Shown: positions 11,429 to 23,129 of the stretch, piece after piece | How the letters are laid out: each line of letters begins with the position of its first letter | Position numbering within the stretch: the first letter of the stretch is position 1 | Origin: Fragilaria radians | Taxonomy: Eukaryota > Bacillariophyta > Fragilariophyceae > Fragilariales > Fragilariaceae | NCBI GenBank assembly: GCA_900642245.1 | Contig: CAAAJI010000232.1 | Location: forward strand, 46,716 to 77,948 | DNA: 31,233 bases | Direction: 5' to 3' | The notes under the pieces: model-generated | The model's input: the letters and a program-made list of their open reading frames with translations, nothing else | Database searches by the model: none | What the model was told of the DNA's origin: nothing | Translations under genes and position numbers: made by a program

Positions 11429-14174
11429 TCAAATTTGTCTCCCTTCCTCTCGAAGGGTTCTACCGATGTAGACTACGCAGATGATAACTTTGTTGACTAT
11501 CGAAAAGAGTCAACACTTGCACAATTTAAGGTTGCTTGTAAAGTATTCTTGCGTGTTATGGCTTCTGAGAAGCATCCTATAGTCATTTTCATTGATGATA
11601 TTCAATGGATGGACGACGGGTCGAAAGATCTTATTCATACCCTACTCATGAAGGATATAAATCTCAAACATGTCATGATAATTCTATCATACCGTGATGA
11701 AGAACAAAATGCAGTACTTGATCTTGTTCAAAGCTCATCAATATCCTTTGTTGACATTCCTCTTGGAAACTTGGATTTTTCTTCCGTTCATCAAATCGTT
11801 ACGGAAGTTCTTGCCTCAAACTCATCCGACATTCGAGACCTTAGCAACGTAATCATGGAAAAATCGAATGGGAATCCTCTTCATGTGATGCTTTTCCTTG
11901 AAACAATTCAAAGACAAAAATTGTTGGTCCTAAATGAGCGAGGTAACTCATGGATCTTCGACATTGAAGAGATACAAGATGCTGTTCACATGTCGGGGAG
12001 TTTTTCAGATTTACTATCGAGAAAGATTGCTGTCGCATCATTAGATACAGTAGACGTCTTGAGGATTGCGGCAGTTATTGGATACTTGTTCGAAACATCG
12101 GTTCTTTTGGCGGTATACTTTAAAGTACGAAGTAAGGCTTTTTCTTCAGCAGATGATCGTGATGCAAAAGATTCGATTAATCAACTTGTTAATGATTCTC
12201 TATCCGATGCTCTTCAGCTGGGCTTCCTAGTGACTAGTTCTGCAGAAGGAATGTATGCATTTACTCATGACAAAATACAATCAGCATTCCAGGCATTGAA
12301 TGCTGCAGATTATACATCTGACCTTCATTTTCGTATCGGTGAAGTGCATTCAGAACGTGGATATGATGGAATTAACATGTACAATACAGCAGTGCATTGG
12401 AATGCAGCCTCAAACTACTTGAAGGGACGCTATCACAAACCAAAACTTGCCCGAATCAATTTGGAGGCTGCCAAATATTGTCATGAGAAGGCAGCCTTTG
12501 CTAGGGCAGCTACTTTATTGAGGAAAGGCCTATCTCTTATAGACAAGCATGAGAGATGGGAATCAAAATACTTTGAATTAACCATCAAAATTGTCGAAAT
12601 GCTTGCCAAAATGGAGTTAGTAATTGGAAATTTTGATGCTTGCAAAGGAATCACCGAAAATGCAGTGTCTCACGTCAAATCAGTTGAAAGGAAGATAAAT
12701 TTCCTTTTGATTGACGTTGAAGCTCGAATGACTGCTTTCGAATCTGATAGTGCACTGGAATCAGCTGTTAATGCTCTGAACTATCTTGGCATACAGATGC
12801 CAGTGAAAGTTACGTTCAGACATGTGGTAGGGAAACTCTGTTCGACGAAGCTATATCTTCGAAGCATGGCTGATGAAGATATTCTTAGTCTTCCCATGAT
12901 GACGGATAAAGCGATGTCAGCAGCTGTTAGAATTCTCGTTCTTATGTGTACGTATTGTCTCCTAAACAACAAAATTTGTCAAGCGATGTATTCAGCCCTA
13001 TTGGCCATACGACTTACGACAAAACATGGTCTTAGCCCATACAGCGCAAACGCGTTCGCAATTTATGGCGTCGCTGAAATCGCTCTTCGAAACTATGATA
13101 AAGGTTACCGATTTGGGCAATTGGCACTCAAACTAGGTGATCTCGTAAAGAGTAGGGATGCTGAATGTGCCACCATGGCTTTCACATTGACATTTTTGTC
13201 ATTTTGGAAAGATTCAATACATGACTTAAAAGATGTCCTACTTCGATCTGGGACAAGTGGCTATGAAGTTGGCGACATTATGTACGGTAAGTTTCATTTT
13301 GCATGTATTGCTCAAGATTGAAAATAACGATTTTCCTCTGATTCATGTCTTAGCAACCTACTGCATATCACAGTCTTTTATGATGCAACTCTTTCTTGGT
13401 AGTAATCTGAAAGCACTTGAAGAGTCATTTCGTAGCTTTTATGATAGATCTCGAGAAATTGGACAAAAGGCTATGATTTTATGGCTCAAACCTTACTTTC
13501 AAAGCATCTTGAATCAACAAAACTGCGAAGGTGATTGGAATAATATAGCCATTCTGAATGGAGAAATCATGAAAGAAGAAGAATTTTTGAACGAAGTTGA
13601 TGAGGCAGGTAATCCCGTCCTGAAAGTTGTAACCTATTTGTTGAAAGCTGAATTGGCGGAGAAATTCGAAAATTTCAGACTTGCGGAAACTCTCTACGCG
13701 TTGATAGAAAGAACTGGTCGTTCCATTCGGTTTTCCCATGGTGTAGTACCTTGGTGGGGAAGTGCTGGTCATGCCTATTATAGGATGTATCTCCTCTACA
13801 GAAAGCGGATACATCTACGAAAAGCTCGAATGTATAGAAGTAGGTTAGAGAAACTTGTATCTCTTGGGTGTCAAAATGCATCATCCAGTGTCGCATATCT
13901 TCATGCCACCGATGCCTCAGTTCATGGTACTATCAGTAATTCGGAGCTATTGACAATTTTTTCTCAAGATATTGCTGTGGTATCTAAATTTTGCCATGCA
14001 AAGATGGAAGCCAGTATCCATGAGGAGGCAGGATTTGCATGCCTAAGGCGAGACCTCCAATCGGAAGCACTTCAATTTTTCCAAAGTTCATTGCAGATAC
14101 AGAAAACGCTCGGAGCACTAGCAAAATATCACTGGTTGAAGGAAAAATTATTGCAGCACTCTATATCACTATGA
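11429..14174 (+). CDS. STAND-like AAA_16/COG3899 predicted ATPase, copy C (5' end in gap)
   Basis: The exons 11429-13286 and 13354-14174 join to 892 codons, exactly the visible length of copy A. The domain order is the same: Walker B FIDDIQWMDDG, LSYRDEE, GNPLH, FTHDKIQSAF, TAVHWNAA, a helical solenoid, and a C-terminal TPR-like unit. The first ~150 codons, with Walker A, are lost in the 20-N gap. Differences from A are scattered and largely at third positions, with a few conservative changes (for example I/V near the visible start). The downstream flank is also shared with A before diverging. It is probably a functional gene whose start is missing only from the assembly; haplotype duplication of A cannot be excluded. 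Confidence 0.85.
13287..13353 (+). other. Phase-1 GT-AG intron of copy C (67 nt)
   Basis: The donor is ATGTACG|GTAAGT and the acceptor GTCTTAG|CAACC. The spliced junction reads GDIMYATYCISQSF, as in copy A. Intron sequence differs from copy A at several sites and by one base in length. Confidence 0.9.
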
Positions 14175-15245
14175 GAGAAAAGGAAACTTCACTGCAATAT
14201 ATTTTGTCTCAAATGTGAATATCCATCCTTCTTATTTCCCCAACAAGATTATCCTTAAGATACATTTTTTGCAAAGGTCAGCTACATTTACGTGCATTTC
14301 AGAAAACAGCGAACACATTACATCATGTCACATCAACCAAACACAAAACAACAAATCACAAAGAAATCTCACATACTATGCAGAGTAATACTAGCAATAA
14401 AAGTTTGAAAGCCAATAGAAAAAGTGAAAAGTGTAGTCTTAATGTGCCCAGAGACATATTTCGGTTCATAATTCATAAGTCGATAGCTTCACTGGACACC
14501 AAAGTCATAAAATTTGAACGCAACGTCTCCCACTTAAAATGCAAAAATAAATTTAAATGAATTGCCTGTAATCCTAGAATGCATGGAAAGTTTCAAATTA
14601 TTGCATTGCCCTAGTCGACAAATTGAAGATGATTTGAAAACTGTATTGAACTATTTCTCAAAAAACTACTATAAGAAAGTACATATTGGACAGATTGAAG
14701 CAATCAATGAAGGCGTTGCTGAAAAGTGAAAAGGCATGAATGAGAAAGATAAATCACTCTCTTTCAAAAATCCCTCAGCTTTCGTAACAGCTGTTGCCAG
14801 AGGAAAACCCTCAGCAGCTGCATGAACTAATGAAAGCCGTTGTTGAGTGGAAACATCTAGAACATAAACTATCCTATGTAATTGATGGTAAAGTGACTAC
14901 TTTGTTTGATTGCATAACGGAATTGGCCTATGTGTTTCAAAAATTAAATTAAAATTCTCCAAGGATGTATATGATTTCCTTCACCCGACATGTAGTTTAA
15001 ACTTTGTTAAGTCATCCTTTAATAGTATGGAGAACGTGCAAAATATTGGAAGTATCCCTTACGCTCAGTTCCGTATAGTTTTTCACTTAATTAGGGTTAT
15101 CCATTAGGGATATAGAATATTACCTTGTGACCAATCTATTTAAAGATATGGTGAAACCTTTAGTTAAATCTAATTTTAGTGATTACAACTTTTGAGTGGA
15201 ATCTCTTTTGAAGCTTCTTCCTCATCATTGTAGTCCTCTCAACCA
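14175..15245. other. Intergenic; 3' flank of copy C
   Basis: About 14175-14372 aligns to the 3' flank of copy A and 14822-14905 to the patch at 3345-3425. The stretch between them and the part up to 15245 show no counterpart. No gene, RNA or repeat is supported; open frames at about 14378-14560 and 14910-15107 lack recognisable motifs. Confidence 0.55.
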
Positions 15246-15837
15246 TCTACTAGAACTAGTAAATTGGAGTTCACATTTGTTTTAAAATGCCATCTCTCCT
15301 TAAGCGATTAGTGGAAAATAGGATGTCCTCTCCTAAAAGTGCTTATAAACTGTCTCCCAATTTCATATTGTTCCGTGATTTCTGTGCCAGGTAATCAATA
15401 GCTATGTTCCAATCAATGTTGCAACTTGGAGCAACTTCTAATGATAAATAGTGCAGAGGAATATCTTATTTTGTTACAATTGTTTTGCCTTTGTTGTCCA
15501 AGAGATTCCATGCTTCTGTATCCGCGACTCAAAGAATACAGAAGACTATCCCTTTTGAAAATTGTCGTAGCTTGTATCTATTCATGCTTTAGTGAGTAAA
15601 CTTTGTCGTTGCTGCTAACTTCATCAATTATATTTAGGGCAATGGTTGCTTCTAGAGTTTAGCCTGTAGTGAATGAGCCATTGCTTTTGACCACGATTGT
15701 AGATGTGCTGTTTTTTCCTAGCCTGGTATTCATGCTGCCCATGAATTCCTGAATCTCCAAAAGTTCCGTGAAATGCATCAAATGTTTTGTGAAAATGAGT
15801 AATATTCATGCGAAAGAATGGTCAACATGGAGTGAAG
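15246..15837. repeat. Second copy of the diverged A-B/C-D interval block
   Basis: It aligns with 4461-5085, with substitutions and small indels spread throughout and the same end string (GGTCAACATGGAGTGAA). Immediately after it the two intervals part: here a copia RNase H remnant follows, there non-homologous DNA and a copia gag remnant. Confidence 0.6.
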
Positions 15838-15844
15838 CAATTTT

Positions 15845-16070
15845 GGTTAAGCTGACAAATCATTGTCAGAACAGAAAACATTGGTTCAATCTTTGTGTCT
15901 GAGAATTCTTCCTCAGCAGTTCAAACGAGGCATATCAATACCTAGTACAATTTTACTTGTGAACACAGATGATTGTGTTGGAAAAACAAAAATGATGCCA
16001 GTATTTTATCAGAATGTGAATGAGGAAACGGAAGAGACGCAAGTTATGAAGTTTCTTTGAAAGAGGTGAA
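15845..16070 (+). mobile_element. Ty1/copia RNase H remnant
   Basis: One + frame reads ENIGSIFVSENSSSAVQTRH, continuing into HIN-x-x-YNFTCEH. This is a degraded version of the copia RNase H C-terminal block (D-N-x-GAIF...SENSSS...RTRHIDTRYHF...). Stop codons interrupt the frame. It is the opposite end of pol from that preserved at 5284-7600. Confidence 0.7.
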
Positions 16071-16170
16071 ATGACTGAATAGTGTGTGATCGAAGGAGAC
16101 TTAGAAAGAAGTATACATTAATTGACTTGTGAGTAACATGTGTGATATTATCCAAAAAATGTGAGCAAGT

Positions 16171-16178
16171 GGCATAAG
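16171..16178 (+). repeat. Left target-site duplication of hAT element
   Basis: The octamer GGCATAAG directly precedes the left inverted end and recurs exactly at 18328-18335 directly after the right end. Eight bp is the duplication length typical of hAT elements. Confidence 0.9.
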
Positions 16179-16197
16179 CAGACCACTTTATTTGTGG
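16179..16197 (+). repeat. hAT left terminal inverted repeat
   Basis: CAGACCACTTTATTTGTGG. It pairs with the right end, with the single mismatch A/G at position 4. Confidence 0.9.
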
Positions 16198-16315
16198 CAT
16201 TTTTCTACTATGTGCCACTTTTAGCCACAAATATTTTTTAGAATTTCACAATGTAATTACGCGTGGCCGGTCTTTTTTTTGCGTCTTTCACTTTGCATTA
16301 ATATGGCTACCAAGC

Positions 16316-18179
16316 ATGCCCATTTGCTGCAGGTTTGGGTTAAGCATTGTTGCGCGCTCTCCTATCACTGCTGAAGTAGTTTCACTGTGTTGTAATTTCT
16401 GTTTGAATTTTGGAAGGGAAGTGAAGGTAGATGCGAAGAGAAAAGCGACTATAAACGTAGCCTCTTTTAAGAAGCCATTCAGAACAGATGTTTACAGAAG
16501 GCACTTAGAAGTCCAACATGCAGAACATTGGAAAGAGTATCAGCTTGGCGATGTTGTAAGCAAACGAGTATACTTTGAGCAATTGTCAACGAAAGTAACT
16601 CCTAAAACAGAATAACCGCCCATTTCCCAGGAAAGCAGGTAGAGTTTCATATAACAATAAAAAGGCGCATTGTTGAGGACATTATTTGGCAAAATGCTCT
16701 TTGAGTCTAGTGAGAATGATACTGAAATAATGGAGAAAACAAAAGCATTGTTGCCTTTTGAAGACGTTGAGGATGCTCCTGATATTGTTTGCGTTAAGAT
16801 TAAAAATTTGATTCAATTTAGTTTGATTGTGGATTTCCTAAGTGTGGGATTGTCTTGAAGAGCTGCAGCTTGTGTAATTCAATTGACTAAGGAGCGGACT
16901 GGGCTAGCCACCTTAGGCAACATATCTGAGGGCAAAGTGGTTTGTGCTCATGGTTTGGAATGCATTTCAAATTTGATTTCTAATTTTTGGACGTTTTCCC
17001 TAGCCATGGATATGTCAAATCATTTTTCGACTTCATACCCTGATATTCGAATCAGAGTGTTTTTTGCATCAAGAGTCCAAAATTTTCATTTACTTGCAGT
17101 TCCCATGTTTACTCGACACACGGGTGAACAGATTTTCATTCATTCAACCAAGGTTTTGGATTACATTCGTCCTCAATGGCAAAGAATTCTCTTGTCAATA
17201 GCAGCAGATGGTGAAAGAAAATGACTGGCAATATTCAAGGAGGTTCTACAAGCGTAATTAATTTCGGACACAATATGGGAATCTATTTACAAGGTTTCTA
17301 CTTGGTTTAAAGTGCATTGAGTACAATAAATGAAATACTTTGAAGAAAGAAACCCTGTCTGCAAACCAAGCCAGATTTGGTTGTTGCTGCTTTTGCCGGT
17401 TGCAAAGATTTCAACTTCTGCTGCAATAACATTCCGTTCTCTACAAGGATTAAGTACAACTTTACATGCCCAACATCAAGGCTTATGAAAGCTTTCAAGG
17501 CACTTACGCTGAAATGTTTAATGCTAGTGCAGTCCATATGGACAAATATGACAAAACTATTGGTGCAATATCAGATGATGGTTCACTTGTTGTGGTATTT
17601 TCGGATACAGAAGGTGTCCTTGAAGATTTGGGTTCTTTTGCTGTAGAGACTCTGCAAAATCTTGAAAATGAAGAAAAGCAGCTAATCTTTTGTAATGTAA
17701 CAAAGTGTGCTGTAAATTTGATAGCTGGTCTTGCAAATGCTGTTTCTGAGCAAAACTCTACGAATGAGGCGGCTGAAAAAGTTCCGCCTGTATTGCCTCA
17801 TCAATTGGTAACATTGAGAGGCAGAGAGTTTGCTTCTATTTTACAAAACCAAAGAAGTTGCTTGTCAAAGAGGTGGACCGGTGTTCAGATTGATGCAAAT
17901 GAGCTAGACTTTCAGGCATTGTGTGATGCTTATGAAAGTGAAGATTCACTCAAGGCTGCACTAGACAGCTGTGATCATACAACTTCATTTGAAACAGCCT
18001 GGAATTATGCACAAAATCATTTTCAATCACTGAACTCTTTTTGTGGAGGCCTTGCTACGACATTTCCGGGAACATCTAGTGTCAAAAGCGACTTTTCAAT
18101 TGTTAAATCGGAAAAGAATGAAACGCGTTTTAGCCTTAGCCCTCTCTCTTTGGAATGGATTATGCATGCAGAGCAATAG
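16316..18179 (+). pseudogene. Decayed hAT transposase with BED-type zinc finger
   Basis: Pieces lie in order in changing + frames. 16316-16615 carries a C2H2 BED-like finger: C-x2-C in LCCNFCLNFGRE, then PFRTDVYRRHLEVQH with H-x4-H. 16670-16858 carries the following helical region ending LIVDFLSVGLS. 16883-17224 carries the catalytic-core start (SLAMDMSNHFSTSYPDIRIR, then MFTRHTGEQIF, then DGERK). 17466-18179 carries the distal part with the hAT C-terminal signature FCGGLATTFPGTSSVKSDFS and LSLEWIMHAEQ. The join near 17225-17465 is short relative to related proteins and contains stops, so part of the catalytic domain is missing. No functional transposase can be made from it. Confidence 0.8.
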
Positions 18180-18308
18180 AATTTGCTAAATGAACTCCAA
18201 GATTAAAAAATCTATTGCTAATAAGTCCTTAATTAAATCCACAATCAAACACAAATGACCTTTTTCAGAGCCCCACAAACAAGCTAGTTGTGTTATTTCT
18301 GGATTATT

Positions 18309-18327
18309 CCACAAATAAAGTGGCCTG
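18309..18327 (-). repeat. hAT right terminal inverted repeat
   Basis: CCACAAATAAAGTGGCCTG on the + strand, the reverse complement of the left end but for one base. Confidence 0.9.
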
Positions 18328-18335
18328 GGCATAAG
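18328..18335 (+). repeat. Right target-site duplication of hAT element
   Basis: GGCATAAG, identical to 16171-16178. Confidence 0.9.
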
Positions 18336-19420
18336 TAATTGTACAAATACTGGGTCACCTATTAGCGGCACAATTAGAAATTGCCAAAAATTCATTCAAA
18401 CAATTCATTGCAACCAATATGAAGAGGATTTTGTATCAAGAGAAAGTCAGACTTTATGTAATTCCTTATTGGAAGTTTTGCTTGACTTGGATTTTCAATG
18501 TTAATTCGTCGGATGAAAAATGGACAAATTATGAATCTTTTGTATCGTTTACAAAAGGTTGACAAATTTTACAAAGATGATCAACATGGAATCAGAAATG
18601 TGGATGTACCTTTATTTGAAGACTTTACACTTCAAATCTTGGCAGATATACCATTAGTTGATTGATAAGAAAAGCCAGTTAATTCAAATAATCAAATACA
18701 ATTCATGTGAAGAGGACATTGAAATATAATATTTTTTGAATGATATTGATGCCAGAGTTTTTCTTTTCAACATAATGAAATCCTTTGAAGATTGCTAAAG
18801 AAGAATGACTGTAAGCACCCCATGAATATAACTCATGTGACACACATTGCTAAAAAGCAGTTTAAGTTACCTTTGACTGCTTCGCATTCTCACTACTAGA
18901 AAGGTTGCACATCCGATCTGGACGTCGAACGAATATGACCATGAGTAAAATTGATTACTTCCGTTACATCGGAGAGCATTCGCCATTTGGGTATTAGCAC
19001 AGAATTTGCTAACTACTTGAGCACAAGTTCCGTTACGCCTTCGAGTGATCGAGAGCCACAAATCCCCTGTATTTATGTTGCTGGAAATAAAGCGATCTAA
19101 CTGAAAAATAATAGGCTTATAGTCTTACTCTCTGTCCAAAAATCTTAGTGTATCGCAAAAAATTGTTTCATTCCACATTCATCAAAATTCCAAATGTTCG
19201 TCGTAAATTATAAAACAAATCAGCCCATTTTCGTGCAAAAGATATCAAATATGAATTGCAGCATGTAACGCAGAATTCTAAAGACTAGATTAGAACTTCA
19301 ACCATAGCAGAATTTAAATGAAAGTTGATACATATAAATACATTTATGCATGTTAAAATGAATCAAGGAAAGACGCTTTATATCTGCGTTAGCCAAATTG
19401 AATAATCTAAATCTCGCTTA
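18336..19420. other. Intergenic between hAT element and copy D upstream block
   Basis: AT-rich sequence with no supported gene. A short + frame at about 18421-18560 (RLYVIPYWKFCLTW...) could be debris of the retroelement into which the hAT inserted, but I cannot assign it. No counterpart of this stretch is visible in the A-B interval. Confidence 0.5.
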
Positions 19421-19916
19421 GAACTGGTTGAACATGAAACAAATCAACAACATGGATAGCGCAGACTTCAAATGCCACATTTATTTCACATTAACATTTC
19501 AATCTAAGAAGAATAAATATCTTGAGCCGTAGAATGACAATTTCTACATTGGTTGAAGTCACAAGATGCATGATTCTTCATGTTGTACATCTTCACATAC
19601 TCAACAAGTGCGAAAATCTTTCAACCGAAATTAAGGAGATATATTGAAAGCACGAAGAGCTTCCAATAATCAGCTCATCCATAAAAACATTCAAGAATCT
19701 CTACAGAAAAGTAGTTTTGTATCTTTTCTCACATCAGCGTAGCAACTCAAGAGCCGACTAGTAGTTAAAACATAAAAACATACGGAATCATAATTGTTAA
19801 GACTAGAGGTTCTGAATTTCATCTAGATATTAAGTGAAGCAGCGACGTATCAGATAAAGTCGAAGACATACATACAAATACATCCATAAACAATTTTTAT
19901 GTTTATAAATTACGAT
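19421..19916 (+). promoter_or_regulatory. Conserved upstream block of copy D (putative promoter/5' UTR)
   Basis: It aligns with 7674-8133 upstream of copy B, starting at GAACTGGTTGAACATG and running into the start codon, with indels. The similarity ends abruptly on the distal side. Copy E has a different upstream sequence, so its regulation may differ. Confidence 0.4.
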
Positions 19917-22900
19917 ATGGACTTAAAATATGCTGTTTGTAAAAATGACGAAGGCACAACTGTATCTGAACTTCAATCCATCCCCGAGGACCACAGCATT
20001 ATATCAGCGAGAGGAATTAGAACGAAGTCACTGTATGGGCGCACATCAGAGCAACTTAAACTTCTCATTGCATATCATGAAGTCATTTTGAAACATCAGG
20101 CCAAGAAAGTCGTCATTCACGGAGAGTCTGGATCAGGAAAAACTGCACTTGTGAATTCTATCCAAGAAACTGTCATTCAAAATGGCGCTTACTTCGTTAC
20201 TGGAAAATTCTTTCAAGGATCTGACCTTCAAGAACCTCATTCCGCAATAGTATCAGCATTTTCAGATGTGTGTGATCTTGTGGCTCAGTCTAAGGACTTG
20301 ACTGAGAAAGATTTGATTAAGATAAAGGAAGAGTTGCGATCGGATAGTCAGATTCTGAAACGATTCATCACAAATGTATCTCCATTTTTGTACAACGATA
20401 CCAATGAAATAGTTGCCGGTAATGATTCGATTGATTGCCACCAAGATTCAAGAATATCACAATTCAAGATCGCTTGTAAAACATTTTTGCGCGTGATGGC
20501 GTCAAAGAAACATCCTATTGTTATGTTCATTGACGATATTCAATGGATGGATGATGGATCGAAAGAGATCATTCATATGTTGTTGCATGACGAAAGTCTC
20601 AAGCATGTGCTAATAATATTGTCGTATCGTGATGGAGAAAAGCCGGAGGTTATTGGCGTAGCTCAAAGCTCAGGAATATCGCACCTAGTTGATATTTCTG
20701 TAGAGAACTTGGATTTCTCATCTGTCCATCACATTGTTACAGAAGTTCTGGGCGCAAATTCTACAGAAATCAGGGGATTGAGTGAAGTTGTAATGGAAAA
20801 ATCAAGAGGAAATCCCCTTCATGTAATTCTATTTCTCGAAACAATTCAAAGGCAAAAGCTTATTGTTCAAGAAGATGATAGCTACTTTTGGACTTTTGAC
20901 ATTAACAGGATTCAAGACTCTGTAAGCATCTCTGGCTCTTTTACTGATTTATTGGGTAGGAAGATTGCTCTCGCTTCTTCAGAAGCTGTTGAGGTATTGA
21001 AAGTTGCGTCATTGATTGGATTTTCGTTTGAAGAGTCTTTTCTGGTGACAGTATTCCAGAAACTTAATCCCCAGAATTTGAATTTGACTTCATTAATGAA
21101 TCAGGATAAGAAGAGCACCGCTATTACTTTGGTTCATCATTCTCTTCATGAGTCTGTGCATTTAGGATTTCTTTGGAAACCTTCAGAAGAACTGTATCAA
21201 TTTTCTCACGACAAAATACAATCAGCCTTCCAGGCACTAAGTCATAAGACTGATACATCCCGCTTTCATGCAAGCATTGGAGATGTTTACTTTGAACAAG
21301 GATGTGATGGACTCAGTATGTACAATACAGCAGTACATTGGAATGCAGCCTTAGGTAACTTGAATGGTCGCTACAAAAGGCCCAAACTTGCCCGAATAAA
21401 TTTAGAAGCAGCAAAATATTGTCACAATAAGGCTGCCTTTGCTAGAGGAGCAACATTGCTGCATAAAGCTTTGGCTCTATTTGAGCCACATGAGATATGG
21501 AAATCACAACATTTCAAGTTGACTTATGAAATCATTGAAATGCTTGCCAAAATGGAACTTATCATTGGAAACTTTGCAGCCTGCAAGAAAGTAACAGAGA
21601 GTGTAATTTTGCAAGATATTCCTGTTGAAAAGAAAATAAGCTTTCTGGTATTGGGTATTGAAGCACGAATTACTGCCTTTGAATCTGAGGAAGCTGGGGA
21701 AGCAGCTGTAAATGCTCTTCAAATTCTTGGTTTAAAAATCCCGTTGAAAGTGTCCTCTTTTCACCTAGTTTTGAACCTCTGCAAGATTAAGCTATTGTTG
21801 TTGAACAAAACAGAAAATGAAATTCTAAGTCTTCCTATGATGAGTGACAAGAAGATGGCAGCAGCTGTGAGAATTCTTGTTCTCATGTGCTCATGCTCTA
21901 TCCGTATGAATAAACTTCATTCAGCAATATTTTTAGCAATACAGGCAATACGTCTGACAATTTTTCATGGTCTAAGCCCATACAGTGCATATGCTTTGGC
22001 AATGTATGGGGTGGCAGAAATTGCCCTTCAAAACTATGGCAAAGGCTATTGGTTAGGATGCTTGGCAAAAAAGCTAAGTGCAAAGTTGGAGAACAAAGAT
22101 GCATTATGTGGAACAATGTCATTTACGCTGACATTTTTACTATTTTGGAAAGATTCTCTGCACAATATACAGCAAGAATTCTTTCAATCTGGTACTAAAG
22201 GGTTTGAAGTTGGTGACCTTATGTATGGTGAGATCTTGCAACAACAACTCTTCCTTGCTTTCACAATGTGCTAATTTCTCACACATTGAGGCTTTTTTCC
22301 TTGTTAAGCAACACATTGTATTTCACAAGCATTTGCTTTGCAGCTCTTCCTAGGATCAAATCTGAAGACACTTGAAGAATCATTCCGCATTTTCTATGAC
22401 AGAACGATAGAAATAAGGCAAAACAATATGATTTTCTGCCTTAAGCCTTATCTTCAAGCAGTGTTGAATCATCAAATTGTTAGCTGTGATTGGAGTAATG
22501 TATCCATTCTTACAGGAGAAATCATGATAGAAGAAGTATTCCTAAGGGAAATTAATGAAGCTGGACACCCCAACCTTAAAGTGACAGCTCAATTGTTGAA
22601 AGCAGAATTGGCTGAGGCATTTGAGTATTTTGAAACAGCTGAATTGCTGTACAAATCAACTGAACAATCAGGGCATGTAATACGCCTCACTTATGGCATT
22701 GTGCCATGGTGGGGTTGTGCTGGCCACACATATTACAGGATGTTTCTGCTATCAGGAAGGCAAGTGCATTTGCAAACAGCACGAATGTATAGGAGGCGGT
22801 TAGAGAAATTGTTAGCCCAAGGATGCCAAAATGCAACTTCAAGTGTGGCCTATCTCCATGCCACAGAAGCCTCAGTATGTGGGAGAGTCAGCAACACAAA

Positions 22901-23129
22901 GCTTTTGGAAATTTTTTCCAAGCAGATTTTAATTGTTTGCAGCTTTGTCAATATCAAAATAGAAGCAAAGATTAATGAAGAAGCTGGTTTTGCATGCTTG
23001 CGGCGTGGTCTCACACGTGAAGCTCATTCATTTTTCCAACAAGCATTGGGTATCTATGAGAAGATTGGTGCTCTTGGAAAGTGTCATTGGTTACGTGACA
23101 AGGTTTTGCTACATGAATTACCTCAATAA
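19917..23129 (+). CDS. STAND-like AAA_16/COG3899 predicted ATPase, copy D (intact)
   Basis: The exons 19917-22227 and 22309-23129 give 1043 aa. I chose the ATG at 19917 rather than the in-frame ATG at 19899. It leaves 12 residues before the shared EGTTVSEL block, as in B and E, and the upstream ATG is not in frame in B. Domains: AAA_16 lead-in LYGRTSEQL at residues ~39-47, Walker A GESGSGKT ~69-76 (Lys75), Walker B FIDDIQWMD ~204-212 (Asp206/207), YRD ~237-239, GNPLH ~298-302, FSHDKIQSAF ~429-438, TAVHWNAA ~471-478. A helical solenoid follows to the C-terminus, ending with a TPR-like unit. There is no signal peptide or membrane segment, so it is probably cytosolic or nuclear. It is the only complete open copy. 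Its function is inferred as an ATP-driven signalling or scaffold switch; the ligand is unknown. Confidence 0.9.
22228..22308 (+). other. Phase-1 GT-AG intron of copy D (81 nt)
   Basis: The donor is ATGTATG|GTGAGA and the acceptor TTGTTAAG|CAACAC. It has the same length as in copy B and gives the junction GDLMYATHCISQAF. Without splicing the frame stops at 22274. Confidence 0.9.

Larger units (their letters stand above)
16179..18327 (+). mobile_element. hAT-superfamily DNA transposon, 2149 bp, non-autonomous relic
   Basis: It is bounded by 19-bp terminal inverted repeats matching at 18 of 19 positions (left 16179-16197, right 18309-18327), which begin CAG as in many hAT elements. A perfect 8-bp duplication GGCATAAG flanks it. 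Inside is a BED-zinc-finger transposase of a type familiar from stramenopiles, broken by frameshifts and internal loss. The element is present in the C-D interval and absent from the A-B interval, so it inserted after those pairs split or was lost from one. Its empty site can be read as GTGGCATAAGTAATTG. Confidence 0.9.

Noticed and set aside
14378..15107. Short open + frames between copies C and D
   Set aside because: No motifs, no counterpart in the A-B interval, and composition like surrounding non-coding DNA.
19899..19916. ATG at 19899 as the start of copy D
   Set aside because: The equivalent ATG in B is out of frame, and B and E both start 12 residues before the shared TTVSEL block, matching the ATG at 19917.
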